Origin: Tetracladium setigerum
Taxonomy: Eukaryota; Ascomycota; Leotiomycetes; Helotiales
Assembly: GCA_031472005.1 (NCBI GenBank)
Contig: PZJY01000005.1
Span: 744,001-808,000, forward strand
Length of the DNA: 64,000 bases
Direction: 5' to 3'
Within the stretch, counting starts at the first letter, position 1, and each line of letters opens with the position of its first letter. The translations under genes and the position numbers were made by a program. Positions 10,581 to 23,462 of this stretch are shown here, one piece after another. The notes beneath the pieces are model-generated. The model was given only the letters and a program-made list of their open reading frames with translations. It ran no database searches and was not told the DNA's origin.

Positions 10581-13500
10581 TTACGCAGCTGCAGCATCCG
10601 CCGATTCAGGTTTCACTCTTTTAGCGTCTCTCTCCGTGCCGAGTTCATCAACTCCCCCAACTACCGCTTCTGCGCTTCGTTTCTTGTCGTTTTCAGCTTT
10701 CAGAGCGGCTTCTTTTTGTGCTTGCCGACGCGCCTCTTTGTCTTTGCGCTCGTTCTCTTTGCGAAGCGCTTTGGATTCGAATTCGTGCCATTCGCCTTCG
10801 ATTGTGGAGAGTCTGTGAGTTTAAGGTTAGTAAGATCTACTTGAGAATGAAGATGTGAGCAGGGAAGGGGAGAGAGAACGTACTCAATAGCCTGTCTAGG
10901 CTTCGGCTCCTCCACGGTAAAGTAAGGATGTTCAAGTACATCAGAAGCTGACGGACGCTTAGCAGGGTCATAGAGGAACATCGCCTCAAGGAGCTCAAAT
11001 GCTGCGGGAGTGACACGCTCTTTGTATTTCTCAGCGAAGACATTTGGGCGACGTGCTGCCGGGCGGAGGAGTTCAAACCAAGCCATGTCGATGAGGCCGG
11101 GCCATTCTACTCTGTTAGGTGTGCCGAGGATGGCGTAGATTTTGTCAAGTTGGCTGATCTCACCTCCATCGCCAGGGAAGATAGCGTGGCGCGTGAAGAT
11201 TTCTACCAGGACGCATGCTGCACTCCAGATATCGACAGCAGGGCCATACTGTGTCTCTCCAAGGAGAAGTTCGGGTGATCGATACCAGATCGTGATGACA
11301 CGGTTGGTATAGTCAAGTTGTCGACGCTTTGCATAGAATCGTGCAAGTCCGAAATCCGCCAGCTTGAGCACGCCGTCATTGCTGACGAGAATATTCGCTG
11401 CTTTGATATCTCGGTGCAATACACCACGTCGATGGAGATAATCCAAGCCCTCAAACAGTTGTTTTGCAAGATGCTTTTTGTGAGCAGGTTCCAATTTGAA
11501 TGTTGGGTGATTGAGTAGCCCAGTGAGATCGTGCGAGAGGTACTCAAAGACCATGAAACAGTCATTCTTCTCAACCATCACTTCTTGCAACTCAACGATG
11601 TTCAGGTGCTTAAGCGACTGAAGCAACTTGATCTCTCGTACTGCTGTGACCGGGAAGCCATCTCGTTCTCCTTCCATACGTATCTTCTTCAGCGCAACAA
11701 GTTTCTTGGTGTAAACGTGAGCAGCTTTGAAAACCTTTCCATATGTTCCAGATCCAACAACAGATTCATTGCCCGGCTTCCTGTAATAGACTGAGTCGGA
11801 CTTCTTGAAATCTTCCTCGAGCTGTGGCCGCTCCTTTAGACGTTTCATGATCTTCTTAACCATTCTTGTAGTCGGTGGAGGTGGTGGCTTTTGAAAAACT
11901 GGCTGTCTTGTTGACGCAGGCTCAGTAGGTATACCTCTAGGGCCAGATGGGCCCGAAGGACCCCGAGGCTTCTCAGGACTCGCGTGTACTTCCTTGCGAA
12001 CAGGTGCAGCATTGAGTTTCTGAGATATTTCAGGTTTGGGTATTGCAGGAACAACTTTTGTTGAAGCCTTGAAAGCAAAACTAAACTTGGAAGCATTTTG
12101 CTGGCTTTGTGGTCCAGTTGGAGGAGGTCGAGTCGGTGGTGGCATCTGTTCCTCGTCCTTCTTTTTAACATCTTCTTTATCTTCGATTTGCAGTTCTTTC
12201 GACGGTCGGAAAAGGTCTCCGGCATCTTCTTCCTCAGGTGGTGGAAGAGGTTTGCTGTGTTGAGGTGTGCCTTGTTGGGATCCTTGTTGAGATCCTTGCT
12301 GTGATCCTTGCTGAGAGCCCGTTGGAAATTGCTGCGGAGAGGTATGCTGCGGAGTAGCGTTGCCGGAGTTTATCTGTTGTGCCCGACCAGCCCCAGACTG
12401 CTGTCCTGTGTTGGCATTCCAATGAAGATTCTGGAAATGACCGCCACGACCTCCGCGTTGGTCTCCTCGACCGCCCCGGTTATTGAAATGATTGCCCCGG
12501 AAAGCACGTTGATTCCCGCGAAAGTTCTGTTGTGCATATGCTTGGTTGATAGGAGCCGTAGGAGCTTGATAGGGTGGAGACTGTGACTGGTTGTTATTGT
12601 AAAAGCCTTGTGGACCGTTTGGAGGAGCAAAGTTTTGTTGTGGTGGTTGTTGGTAATTTTGAGGGTATTGACTGAAAAATGTTAGTGCACCATCATCAAT
12701 ATCAGGCAAAAGAACTTACGATTGTTGAGGCGAGAATTGTTGTTGCTGTGGAGGTCCCCAACTTCCACTTCTTTCATTTGAATATGGAGACTGTGCTTGC
12801 GGTGAGCCATGGTAAGAGCCAGGTGTCATGTGTTGTGGGGATTGTGAGTATTGCCTGGGGTCGTGCTGAGGGACTTGATTGTACTGAGGTTTCAGAGGAA
12901 ATGCGGCTTGCATCTGCTGGTTTGGGTTGTAACCATGCTGGTTAGGGTAGTAACCTCGCCCAGCCATCTTATCAGTCTTGACTTCAATGCTGTTGGGGCC
13001 AGAAGCAGCGGAAGTAGGTCGCTTTTCAGGCGATGCGCTTCGTCTCCCAGCAGAATTGGGTCGTGAAGAAGGCTGTTTTGAAAATTCCGTATTATTCTCA
13101 CTGGTACCTCGCCTTCTACCTCCCACCTCAATGCTATTTGCACCGGAAACGGCCGGGTTGAAGGGCTTGGAGCTGCTGGACTTTCCAGAACGGTAGTCGT
13201 CCCGTGGTGCTTTACCGCCTCGGTCTTGACTTCGTGAACGTCCCCGGGTGGAGTTTTGTCCTCTGAGAGGTGCTCGAGGAGATGTCGGCCTAGAGCGATT
13301 TGAGGAGAAGCGGTCGATGTCAGGAGATCGGCGAGAAAGTGGTCCACTTTGATCTCTCTCACGCTCCTTATTCTTGTTTCGTGGGACAGGTGGTGACCGT
13401 TCTCGTTGTCTATGGCCGTGAGGTGAGTGCGCTCGGTCTGAGGCGATGTCGGTATGTGAATGCTTTCGTGCGCGGTCGTTTCGGCCGCTTCTGCTGTATT

Positions 13501-14182
13501 TAGGACTTGGTGATCGTCCACGCCTCTCATAGGATCTGTGTTCTCTGGGTTCTCTAGATTCTCTACGTTCTCTAGAGTCCCTTCGATGTTTAGATTTCGC
13601 TTCCCCACGGATGCTCAATTGTTTTGGCTCAGCGGATCGCTTTCGTTGCGGTGGCGGACTCAACGACCGTCTTCGCTTTTCAGACCTGGAGGTTGAGAAT
13701 CCCCCTCCCAATCTTGAGGGACTTCGCGACGTACCCCTCCTTGATTTCTTGTGATGACTGCGTGTTGGGGAGGGACTCCGAGTCTTCCTGCGTTTGCTGG
13801 ATGATGGAGAGCGATACTCGATGCTCCGTTTTGGCTTTTCAGAGCCTCGCGTATCTAACAACTCTCGGCCTCTATTCCGCTCCCTCGTTTCCCTCAAGTC
13901 GTCACGTATAGGTCGTACAGGTGATGGAGACTGTCTGCGTCTGCGTTCTTGACTTCGAGGTCTAGTGTCGCGATGAGGATAGGGTCTCGAGACTGGGCTG
14001 CGGTCTCTTGGTTTGGAATCTCTGCTGTTGTCGAGGGGGCGACGTGAGTCGGGGGAGCGCGATCTCCTTGGCCTTGTTACTCCTCTATCGACTACTCTTC
14101 CTCGGTCTCTGCGATCCTCGCCGTGGCTCCAGCTGTCTTTCATTGCGACATACCGGGCTGGAGAATGTGTTGATGGGGGCAT
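10581..14182 (-). CDS. ctk1: CTD kinase catalytic subunit, Ctk1/Lsk1-type (cyclin-dependent kinase)
   Basis: Kinase expected to phosphorylate the RNA polymerase II CTD during elongation with a K-type cyclin; nuclear. Three exons (12720-14182, 10884-12671, 10581-10812) with 48- and 71-nt introns give about 1160 aa. The first third is an RS/SR-rich disordered region, then a Gln/Asn/Gly-rich stretch with RGG-like boxes. The kinase domain has the glycine loop GSGTYGKV, C-helix FPVTAVREIKLL, catalytic loop LHRDIKAANIL, ADFGLAR and the T-loop YTNRVITIWYRSPELLLG. The TNRVITIWYR/PELLLGE signature and the basic coiled tail (EFESKALRKENERKDKEARR) fit Ctk1/Lsk1 better than Bur1. The start is uncertain: I prefer ATG 14182 (MPPSTHSPARYVAM); ATG 14143 is the alternative, and the open frame above 14182 looks like leader. 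Confidence 0.88.
12270..12317 (-). repeat. 12-bp coding minisatellite (Gln-Gln-Gly-Ser units) in ctk1
   Basis: Four consecutive 12-bp units (CCTTGTTGGGAT-like on the + strand) encode repeated QQGS in the disordered N-terminal half of the kinase. Unit differences are few and mostly synonymous. Confidence 0.8.
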
Positions 14183-14654
14183 GGCGTTGTTCTGAAAGTT
14201 AAACTTGAGAAAAGCGTCTCGGTGTTCATCAAGTTCGGTCACCGTAGCGGTGCTGAGACTCTCGTAAATAAATTGAACGAAGGAAACACGACTGAGGACG
14301 GCGGCGAGGTAGGAGCGAGGAGAAAAACAAACACGATCGACAATAGGAAAACGTGAATCGAAGAAATAAAGGCCTGCGCGAGAGTCCTCCTGTTCTGGCA
14401 GATAGAGCAACAACTTACGTCGAGTTTTTGGTGATGCTTCTTCGGCGTGGTGTCCCAGCACTGGAGCTGGTTCTCCTCGCGCCAAGCACCCAGAATGCAC
14501 GCGCGCCGCCCTGTCCATGTGCTCCCTCACTCCCCTTCGCCTTCTCTGGTCTCTCTCCATCCCAACACATTTTGTCACAATCAAGTCACACAAGCATAGA
14601 GCTAGGTTATCTACAATTTTGCAAAGCGCAAAGAAACACGATCAACGAATCCAC
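14183..14654. other. ctk1 upstream region
   Basis: Upstream of the preferred ctk1 start. The ctk1 frame stays open to about 14593, but the translation loses the SR bias above 14182, so I read it as 5' leader/promoter. Confidence 0.4.
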
Positions 14655-15107
14655 CTACTCATCCATCAAGTCAATCAGATCGCCATCTTGATTGTCTTTG
14701 TGTTGATACCAGCTCCCCTTTTGAATCCAAAAGTGAACGATAGGAAGCGTGGATTGCAAGACCCGGAGGGTGCTCCTGCCGTTGAAGTACCGATTGACTG
14801 TGAACATATGAACACTAATCAGCCTGCCATTTGAAATATCATCTTCCGCATCCTGCCCGATAGGTACTCTCAGTATCGGCGGTTTAAACGTGCAATGATT
14901 GCGGCACAACCGTTCATCAGGTGGTTCGAGCAACTCGCCCATGGCGCGGCCGGTTCGGATAATCATTCGCCTAGCTGGGCCATTGCAATTGTTGACTGCC
15001 GATAGAGGAAAGCCTCGTCCCTCGGATACATCGTAGGGTACTCGTAGATCTGTTCTGTGCTGCTTCTTGAGCAAGATAAGGCTGGGTGGCCGAAAAGAGA
15101 TGGTCAA
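14655..15107 (-). CDS. Possible hypothetical protein, about 150 aa, no recognised family
   Basis: An open frame ending at 14655 has a protein-like composition (PPDERLCRNHCTFKPPILRV, ISVHMFTVNRYFNGRSTLRV, ending DLIDLMDE). Its nominal start at 15107 is TTG; the first in-frame ATG is internal (MIIRTG), so either an upstream exon exists or this is a decayed remnant. I could not build a convincing upstream exon. I see no catalytic motif or membrane segment. It lies between the 5' side of ctk1 and the 3' end of mcm5 with no obvious partner. Confidence 0.3.
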   Translation of the reverse strand: MTISFRPPSLILLKKQHRTDLRVPYDVSEGRGFPLSAVNNCNGPARRMIIRTGRAMGELLEPPDERLCRNHCTFKPPILRVPIGQDAEDDISNGRLISVHMFTVNRYFNGRSTLRVLQSTLPIVHFWIQKGSWYQHKDNQDGDLIDLMDE

Positions 15108-16218
15108 GGAAGTGAACCGATAGCTTCGCGACCATAGTTATCAACATAATGACATAGTCCTTTCCTCGTAGTAGAATAGCAGAGAAAATCAATCGTAACT
15201 ACAACGCAAGCTTGCGACTTGAGTTGCAGCGCGGTCGCTAAGATGTGATCCAGCAAGGAGCCAATACCAAAGCCTCCATAGTGCTTTAAAGTAGGTCAAT
15301 ACGTATGGCACATCTCATACTCGACCATCGGCGATTAGCAAGAACCCATCGTAGCGTTCGAGCCTTCGATGGTTGGACAGACAGACGCCGTTCACCAGCG
15401 ATACAGGATACACCGCTCCTCGAATCCTCTCAACTGTTCAGATCAAGGCTGTCGAGGGAGAGGAACTTGTCCACTCCATAATATCCCCAACCTTCCTAGA
15501 CCAATATATCCTCCATGCGTCAATAGCTAAGAACGGCTATTCACGATATGTAGCTGGGTAGTTGATCATTTCGTGTTGGTCGGGCGCTTAAGATAGGAAT
15601 AGGATCGGAGGGTGGTTGGTCCTGTTGTTGAGGGCTTCATAGCCTGCTGGTAGGAGCGACTGAAGTCTTGCACGTTGCTTTTGCCCGCCTGGTGTATAGC
15701 GCAAGTCGCAGAGGAGCGAGCAGTTGAGCCTGGTATGCACAAAGGAGAGCGTGGATGCGTCGTCGGGGGCGGCGACGTAGACGTTGAGAAGATCCTCTTT
15801 AAGCACCTTAGTCCTGCCTTCCGTCCAAAGCGGACACGTGTGATCCTAATAAAGCTGGCTTCTCATCAAAGAAGTTCGTTAGGTCAGTCATCAAGTTCCC
15901 ATGGGAGCTCCAGCGATGCGTTCAACTCTTCTCTTGATGGATGCAAAAGTTGTGGAGTTGGAGACTGCAGGTCCATCCAACCTCGATTGGTTTCGTGTGC
16001 TCAGATGTACGCCTTCTTACGTAAGCTGGGTTTGCATCACGTGTTAGTCACATGTACAGAAGTACCCAAGATTCAGCAAGCAGTACACTCCTAAGTACGC
16101 TATGGTCTTCGTTCCTCGTAAAATGTGTATATTATCCAGCAATAATTCGTCTTAGCTCGTTATCATAAAAACAGCCCCCAACACCATGCCAAATAAACAT
16201 GCACCCACTTCATCACCT
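15108..16218. other. Intergenic, only weak ORF fragments
   Basis: Contains short open frames on both strands (for example 15373-15561 + and 15588-15806 -, the latter reading SLLPAGYEALN). They look protein-like but have no start/stop/splice structure I can defend. They may be decayed gene remnants. Otherwise nothing seen. Confidence 0.35.
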
Positions 16219-18523
16219 CTACGCACCATTGCGGTACACTTGACTTCCCTGCCCTCTAATCGTAATTGTATCCCTCCTTTGCAAAATTGTAAGAGCCCTC
16301 TGTAACGCCTGCTCACTATATCCCTTACCCTCTACCATGTCTCTCTTCAAAGTTGCCAAACTGGTCGTCCATCCAATCGGCAGCCTCTTCTTCAGCTCGT
16401 CTTCGACCTTGTTAACCTCGTCGCTCAATTCCTTGCTTCCCTGTCCACTGCCCATCTTGACGGCATCCATTGTTGAAGCCAAAAATAGTCGGATTGCCTC
16501 GTCTACATGTTGTTCTGTTGCAATGGGCACAAGAGCAAGCTTTGCCAAGGACTCGGTAATACGAATGATAGCCTCCAACTGACGAACAGTAATTGGGATT
16601 GAGGATCGGGCATTAGCTTCGAGTTCGGCAGCGTGAACTTGCTTTCGGATGGACACAAAGTGAGAAGAAAGCTTTTCTGCGGCTTCTGGGGAGAGTCGAG
16701 GCGCACATCGTCTGTTTATCTTTAGTTTGGTACAGTCATCTTTTGAGAAGAAAGACTCACGATTTGCAATAGCTGACATATCGTTTCATCTTGTCCACTG
16801 AAATTTCGGCTTCGGCAGCTTCCTCAACTCCTCGTCCTCCTTTATGAATGCCCATTACGTGTTTGGCAATTTGCTCATCTCGCGATCGGTTGTGATCATC
16901 CTTGACAATGAAGATCATGTCGAAACGCGAAAGAATAGTGGTCTGGAAGTCGATGTTCTCACCAGGCGTCTTCAAATCGTCGTATCGTCCAAAGATAGGA
17001 TTGGCGGCAGCAAGAACGGAGGTCCTCGCATTCAAAATTGTCGTGATACCAGCCTTGGCAATAGAAATCGTTTGCTGTTCCATGGCCTCGTGGATTGCCA
17101 CTCTGTCTTCGTCTCTCATCTTGTCAAACTCATCAATGCATACAACACCGCCATCTGCTAAAACCATTGCTCCGCCTTCAAGGTAGAACTCCCGGGTTGT
17201 ATGATCTCGCTGAACGGATGCTGTTAAACCTGCTGCAGAAGAACCTTTGCCGGAGGTATAGATAGCAATAGGTGCCACTTTCTCAACGAATTTCAGCAAT
17301 TGGGACTTTGCAGTACCGGGATCACCTAAGAGAAGCACATTGATATCTCCACGAAGCTTCATTCCGTCGGGGAGGATCTTCTTTGAGCCACCCAGCAGGA
17401 GGCAGGCAATTGCCTTTTTGATGTCATCGTTGCCGTAAATCGATGGTGCTATGCAATTGGCGAAAACGGTGTAGAGATCGGGCCGTCGGCTCATCTCGAG
17501 AAATTCCTGCTCTTCCTCCTCGGAGAAAACTGCATTTCCTTTGGCGGTGTTGTCAACATCACTATGAATTCCAACTGCTCGTAGATATGGCGTCCGAATT
17601 GCGACAGCTGAGGTCGCGCTTGAAGCCTTCGATTGTTTGCTTTGGTAAATGGAGAAAATTCCAGTAACCTGACATCTGGACCCTGGTACGACACGATTTG
17701 TCAAGTATCTGTCAGTTGAGATGAGGACGTGTCGGGGCAGCTCTCCCACTGGAACTTGGTCCGGGGCCTCTTGCAATTTGATGATCTGTTGGTCAACAAA
17801 TTGAGAGCTTTCGTGCACCACAACATAAGGGTCCATAGGGCACTGATCATCTCCCGGCATTTTCTCCTTGTCACAATATCTAGGGAGCGACACTCCAGCA
17901 AATCCCCCTTGCACTGGCAAGATCTTGGTCCTATGACAATTTTTGCACTGGATGTGGAGAGCTGTAGCTTTCGACGACAGAACAGATGCACCAATGACTA
18001 TCCCAGGTACCCGAACAAGTCGAGATATTTTGAGGGCATCAAGCTCTCGGATTGAAACGTCGGCAGCGCTGGAGTGGAGCAGCAGTTGGTGTTCGGGAAT
18101 GACCATATCTTTAACGGAGGGGTACACGATTCGATGTGTGCATCTTTTTAAAGCTATTTCAAACTGCGCGGAATTAGTGGGATGGAAACAGGATGTCGAG
18201 AATAGCGCGCTTACCAACGGAATGATCTCCGAGGGCTCTGCGGCGAGTTTTTGTCCCAATTCTTCGCTGAATTGGATGAGATGGCCGACATCAACATCGC
18301 AGTAGTATTGCTTTTGGAGGACGTTTTCGCGGATCTGATCTCTGCCTGGGGGTCAATTTCAGCGATCATAACTCTGCGATGCCACCGACCTGTATATGAA
18401 TGTGTTCTCTAGGCGATATTCAAGGATAAACCTCTCGAACAGTCTTGGGATTTCGCCGCGGGTATCATCGTCACCTTCATCCGGCCCCAACACACTCAGC
18501 GTATAAACGGATCGCCTATCCAT
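16219..18523 (-). CDS. mcm5: DNA replication licensing factor Mcm5 (Cdc46)
   Basis: Subunit of the MCM2-7 hexameric helicase loaded at origins in G1; nuclear. Four exons (18390-18523, 18215-18341, 16761-18163, 16219-16711) with 48-, 51-, 49-nt introns give 718 aa, the normal Mcm5 length. Visible features: N-terminal MDRRSVYTLSV, a zinc-binding region starting CKNCHRTK and ending DDQCPMD, Walker A GDPGTAKSQ, Walker B CIDEFDKM, the arginine finger SRFDMIF, and a C-terminal winged-helix region (TRCAPRLSP-like block spanning the last intron, then ESLAKLAL). The 51-nt second intron is a multiple of three without stops, so a naive ORF reads through it; the inserted residues match no Mcm5. Divergent from vps54 over 877 bp. 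Confidence 0.97.
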
Positions 18524-18646
18524 CTTGAAACTATGTGATTTGAAAGTTGTGGTGGCTCTGTAATGCCGTGGTGAGGTGTCTGGGGATTTATTGCTGCTGC
18601 TTGTGGTGGGGTTGATGGAGTGTGAAAAGGAGATCGTCGTCGCGGT

Positions 18647-18654
18647 AACGCGTT
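18647..18654. promoter_or_regulatory. MluI-box-like palindrome (AACGCGTT) upstream of mcm5
   Basis: The 8-bp palindrome contains ACGCGT, the core of the MCB element bound by MBF (Mbp1-Swi6), about 125 bp above the mcm5 start codon. In yeasts MCM genes are among G1/S genes with such boxes. The palindrome is seen; its function here is inferred. Confidence 0.5.
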
Positions 18655-19400
18655 GGCTGGATCTTGGAAGTCGCGTAACATAAAGTTAAAGTGCGTGCAG
18701 CAAAACCCCTGAGATGGCTCAGACGATGGTCCAAAAGTCAGCTGATTTGTGTACACGACTGAGGGCAAGTATCTACCCTTACCTGGCACTATTCCACGTC
18801 TTGCGAGAGATTCAACCAAATTCAGAAAACTGAAATATTCACTGAGACTTGCTCAATCAAATGAAGTAAAAATCGCAAAATATTACTACGTGGTTGTTTT
18901 GATATCAATTTAAATGTCTGCTAGTGGGAGTGTCACCTTCCACCAGCTGGTCTTGAACCTGCAGTCCCAACCAATCATACAGGCAGCAAGCCAGGAGAAG
19001 GCTGACGACAAAGCGAATACAGCTACATATTCCAGGCCTTGACGACTGAGGGTATTCAATCCTAAAGAATATCCCTACCAACGATACCTAAAGAGTTGTA
19101 GCTTTCCTACCAACAAACAACTACAAATGGCGACCCCTTGCTTTCGCGACTACAGCTTACTAGATAGATTCCTCGAACCGGCAATGATACCTCGGTCGCA
19201 TCTCCAGCGACTGCCAGCAACGAGTTGACACAGCGGCCTCGTGGCTCTTGCAATACTTAATTCCTTTCTTCCAACCACATCAACTCCACCAAGATTTGAA
19301 TTGCGCACCAGCCGGACGACCTGTGCCTGAGGGGGGAGGTTGGAGGAGACAAAAGGGCGAAATCGCTCAGGGCAATTCCTCAACAAGGGCATTCCACATC
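18655..19400. other. Divergent intergenic region mcm5 / vps54
   Basis: Remainder of the shared upstream region. It holds the vps54 5' leader, with in-frame sequence open from 19248 but no upstream family similarity. No RNA gene confirmed. Confidence 0.45.
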
Positions 19401-22400
19401 ATGTCTTCAGCTACACCACGACCTTCGGTCGACAGTCTCTCACCCACATCACCCACACCGTCAAGAGGCGAATACCCGTTCCCCAGGTTGGCATTCAATG
19501 GTCGTCCCACGATGAAAGATGGAATGCTAATGGATGGTAGGCCTGGGTCCAGTAGTAGATACCAACCCCGGAGAGGGTCAACCGCGAGCTCCGTACACTC
19601 CATAGGCGGTACATTAGATACGGCCTTGCATTCGCATGGAGTGAGCGAATATGGCCAGAATGGTACCAGAATACTCAGGTCGCCCTCCGTTCAACTCAAA
19701 GACTAACTGACATAGCAATTTCCACACTATTACAACCTCCAATCGTGCGAACAGGACTCCTACCACATATATCTGCGCCAGCTTCGAGCGCGCATAAACC
19801 CCCGACTACAAAGGATATTCCTCCCGTCACACTCACAAACATACCCACCGTTGACCCGGCTTCGTTCAAACCATATCTCACACAAGTTGGCTCGCTTTAT
19901 GATGCCTTACAACGGGCGAAGGAGAATGAGGAGGATGGAGGAACCCAAATATTTAGGAGAGGCAGCAAAACAGATGACTTCTCCGATTTTATGGACCAGG
20001 AAAGGCGTGGATCTCGTACTCCCCTGGCAAGACAAGCGTCTCTTGCATCACTCGCGTCCTCGATAGAAGCACCATCGATACGAAGGAAGATGAGTCGAGA
20101 AGCCACCAAACGAGCAATTAATGCGCCTACTCCGTTATCTACAATACCGAGTGTCTATTTCGAAGAGGATTTCCACCTCGAGAATCCAAGGACGTTCGAC
20201 GTTGTGAGTGAACGCTCAGAAGTTGTTCGGCCAGTTCCTGGAACTCCAGACAAAGGAACAAATGGAAATGCAGCAGGACCACGGAAAGCGCTTGCGACGA
20301 ATGCGATTTTGCAGGAAAAGCTCTCCTGGTATATGGACACCGTCGAGGTGCATTTAATATCGTCAATATCGGCCGCTTCGACGTCTTTTTTTGCTGCTTT
20401 GGGCTCACTGCGGGAGCTTCATTCGGAGGCTGCAGACTCGGTGAACCGCATCAAAGCCTTACGACAAGAGTTGGAGGCACTAGATACTGAGATGGCTGTC
20501 GGAGGGCTTAACATTGTGAATAAAAAGAGGCGACGGGAGAATTTGAAACAACTCAGTGATGCCGTGCAACAGTTAAAGAGCATCGTTGAGGCCGTTGCCA
20601 GCTGTGAGACATTGGTGGACAACGGCGACGTCGAGAGAGCTTTGGAAGCACTCGATTCTTTGGAAAGGCTCATTTCAGGCCAGAGTGTGGGGAAAGCCGT
20701 GCAGCAAAGCTATCAGCTTCGAGATCTACGTGGAGCAGCAGCACTACAAGGCGTCAATTTGGATCTCAATACGCTCCGGTTTCGAATAGGAAAGACTTAT
20801 GAGAATAGGCTTCTGTCCGTCCTTCTTGGAGATCTCAGGCATCATATTGAGTATGTCTCGACTCCTGACACACTTCAACGTTGGAGTAATGCTTCAAATC
20901 GTGCAAGAGGTGGTCACAATCGCGCGCCATCTACCCACCCTTCATATCTTATGATGAGTGATGGTTTCCGAATGGCCTTGCAAGTCAATCTCACTGGCTT
21001 AAACCAGGCGAAATATGTATCTCCCGCTATTACAGCTTACCGAGAGGCTATTTTACGGGAGTTAAAAACTATCATTCGGCGTCCATTGCCCGCTTCGAAT
21101 GACGACGATGCCGACTCCATGATGTCCGTCTCTACGATTGGAGGAGGTAAGCCAAAAACACAACAGGAAAAGTCCTCGGCATTAGCACGCAACCTCAGAG
21201 CCCTAGATCCCGAAGATGCCGAAATACTGTTGAGAAAAATCTATATCGGTGTAGGAGAGACCCTTAGGAGAGTAGGAACTCAGATGAAGGTTCTTCTTGA
21301 CGTGACGAGCAGCTTTGGTGATGGAGGGGTTGCGTCGGGTATGAGATCTCCTCCTCGAAGTCCAAACATGGCAGCCATCGATGCGCGACTCCGGGGCCGC
21401 GAAATGCAAGAGGAAATGCACGTAGCATTGGACATGTCCAACCTGCTAGGCCAGGCTGTTGACATTGCACAAGAAAAGATTTTGAAGGTTTTGAAAGTTC
21501 GCTCAGAACAAAGTGCTCACCTGCCTGTCGAGCACTTTCTGAGATACTTCACCTTGAATCTCCTCTTTGCGACCGAATGTGAGGCAGTATCCGGACGGTC
21601 CGGAACTGCACTGAAAACCCTCGTTAATGGCCACATCAAAGACTATGTGCGTCAACTGGGCGAATCTGAGAGGCAGGCCTTGGCGACTGGCATGGAGGCC
21701 GATCCTTGGAATGCCAAAGACTTTGCAGAAGTCGATAACGAAGCTTTGACTAGAATTCTTTCAGCCAGCACTCGAGATGCAGAGGCCTGGAGCTCCAGTA
21801 GCAAAATATGGCTCACAGCTCAGCCTCCAGAAATACCAGCATTAAGTGCCTTGCTGGCTGTCCAAGCAAACGGCAGTTCTGGAGCCTCTACTCCCTCAGC
21901 TGCGACATCCAAGTCAGCAGTTCGGCCCGCGGTAATTGAGGGCGAATCATTCCTTCTCCCCATCTCTGCGACACTATGTCTTCATGGCCTTTCCTCGTTC
22001 CTACATCTCAACGCTGGGATCCCATCGATAACAACTGATATTGCCAGTTCCATTGTTTCTTATCTCGCTCTATTCAACTCTAGATGCACCCAACTCATCC
22101 TCGGTGCGGGAGCAACTAGATCAGCAGGGCTCAAAAACATCACCACCAAGCACCTTGCACTCGCAGCTCAAGCACTTTCATTCATCAGCAGTCTGATCCC
22201 TCACATCCGAGAATTTGTCCGCAGGCATGCAGGTACTGGGACCTCAGTCTCATTGACCATGGGAGAATTCGACAAAGTGCGACGCTCATACCTCGAACAC
22301 CAACAATCCATCTATGACAAACTAGTTGAAATAATGGCCGGTCGCGCGAACGCTCACGCCAAGTCCATGAGAACCATCAATTGGGAGGATTCGGGCAAAG

Positions 22401-22887
22401 ATGGCGTGAACACATACATGGAGACATTAGCCAAAGAAACTGGTACCCTGCACAGAGTTCTGAGCAAACACCTTCCAGAAATGACCGTGCGGATGATCAT
22501 GGAACCAGTGTTTAAGAGTTACAAGGAGCAGTGGGGCAAGTCCTTTGGGGACGTGGTGTTGGAGAGTGAAGAGGCTAAATCAAGGTTTGTTTGCCAAAGG
22601 CTGCCAGTGATTAGAATTTTTATAACTAACTTTTGTTAATTAGGATGCTCCGAGATGCTGAGTACTTCAAAACCCGTCTTGGAGGGCTCGAAGGTGCAAA
22701 CGACACCGGCGACTTCATCGTCAAACTTGTCAAAGACAAACATGTACCAAAGGCCCCAGTCACTCCTCCTATACCAACGCTAGAAGACGAAGAAGTAATC
22801 ATTGCAAATGGGCATTGGAGTGACGAAACGAGAAAACCGGAGGCAGAAAAAGAACGAACTAGTGGCGAGGCGGTCAAGTCGACGTGA
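19401..22887 (+). CDS. vps54: GARP complex subunit Vps54
   Basis: Tethering factor for endosome-to-trans-Golgi retrograde vesicles, acting with Vps51/52/53. Three exons (19401-19662, 19716-22584, 22644-22887) with 53- and 59-nt introns encode 1124 aa. The N-terminus (MSSATPRPSVDSLSPTSPTP) is disordered. The family block AISTLLQPPIVRTGLLP is formed across intron 1, followed by SFKPYLTQVGSLYDA and the coiled-coil SFFAALGSLRELHSEA with adjoining helices. The C-terminal Vps54 domain includes MAGRANAHAKSMRTINW and HLPEMTVRMIMEPVF. Donor GTACCA for intron 1 was chosen because the nearer GTCGCC would leave a 37-nt intron and break the frame. A Golgi/endosome peripheral membrane role is expected. Confidence 0.93.
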
Positions 22888-23462
22888 AAGAGAACATGAA
22901 ATGCATCAAGTGGATGAAGCTTGGTAGTGGATGATAGCTGGCTGGATAGCAAGCCCTTGAGTTTTGTTTGGTTTTGTGAAGCACAAGTTCTCACAATTGT
23001 ATAATGTACAGAGTTGATCCAAAACCACATCTGCCGGTTCCCTATGTTGCGATTTCTTGTCAATGTCTTTTAGAAGGTTCGCCAGCTCCAAACTTTGGAA
23101 ACTCAAAAGCTCTGCTGGGCGTGTTTTATTTAATTTTTTGTTTTAGTACATAGTGTTCACGCCGCCTAAACTTTCATGCAACACCCACCTAGTGATGGCC
23201 ACTACGTGAAGGCTGTCTAGTGTCTTCCTCAATTCATAGGCTTTGGTCCCAAAGGCCCTAGACTGGATGTTGTCATGAGCCGCATCTGGCCTTCCTTGAC
23301 TATTTTGAAGCTATAGATTGGAATGGGCGAGCAATAAAGGCTCCGCTTGCGCCCTTCCCCCATCGCACTTTCCATTCTTCTTCAGTATCTTGCCCTTAAG
23401 GATCTTGCATCTTCCCAATTCTCTTATCCCTCATACTTCTATATCAATTGATCATATCAAAC
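22888..23462. other. Intergenic: vps54 3' UTR and amino acid permease promoter
   Basis: No coding signal. The last 40 bases before the permease ATG resemble a segment near 25262-25312, downstream of the same gene. Confidence 0.5.

Noticed and set aside
12892..13608. 238-codon frame antiparallel-shifted within ctk1
   Set aside because: Alternate frame of the SR-rich exon; composition artefact.
18930..19010. tRNA-like B-box text (CTTGAACCTGCAG) on the minus strand
   Set aside because: No matching acceptor, D and anticodon stems could be drawn.
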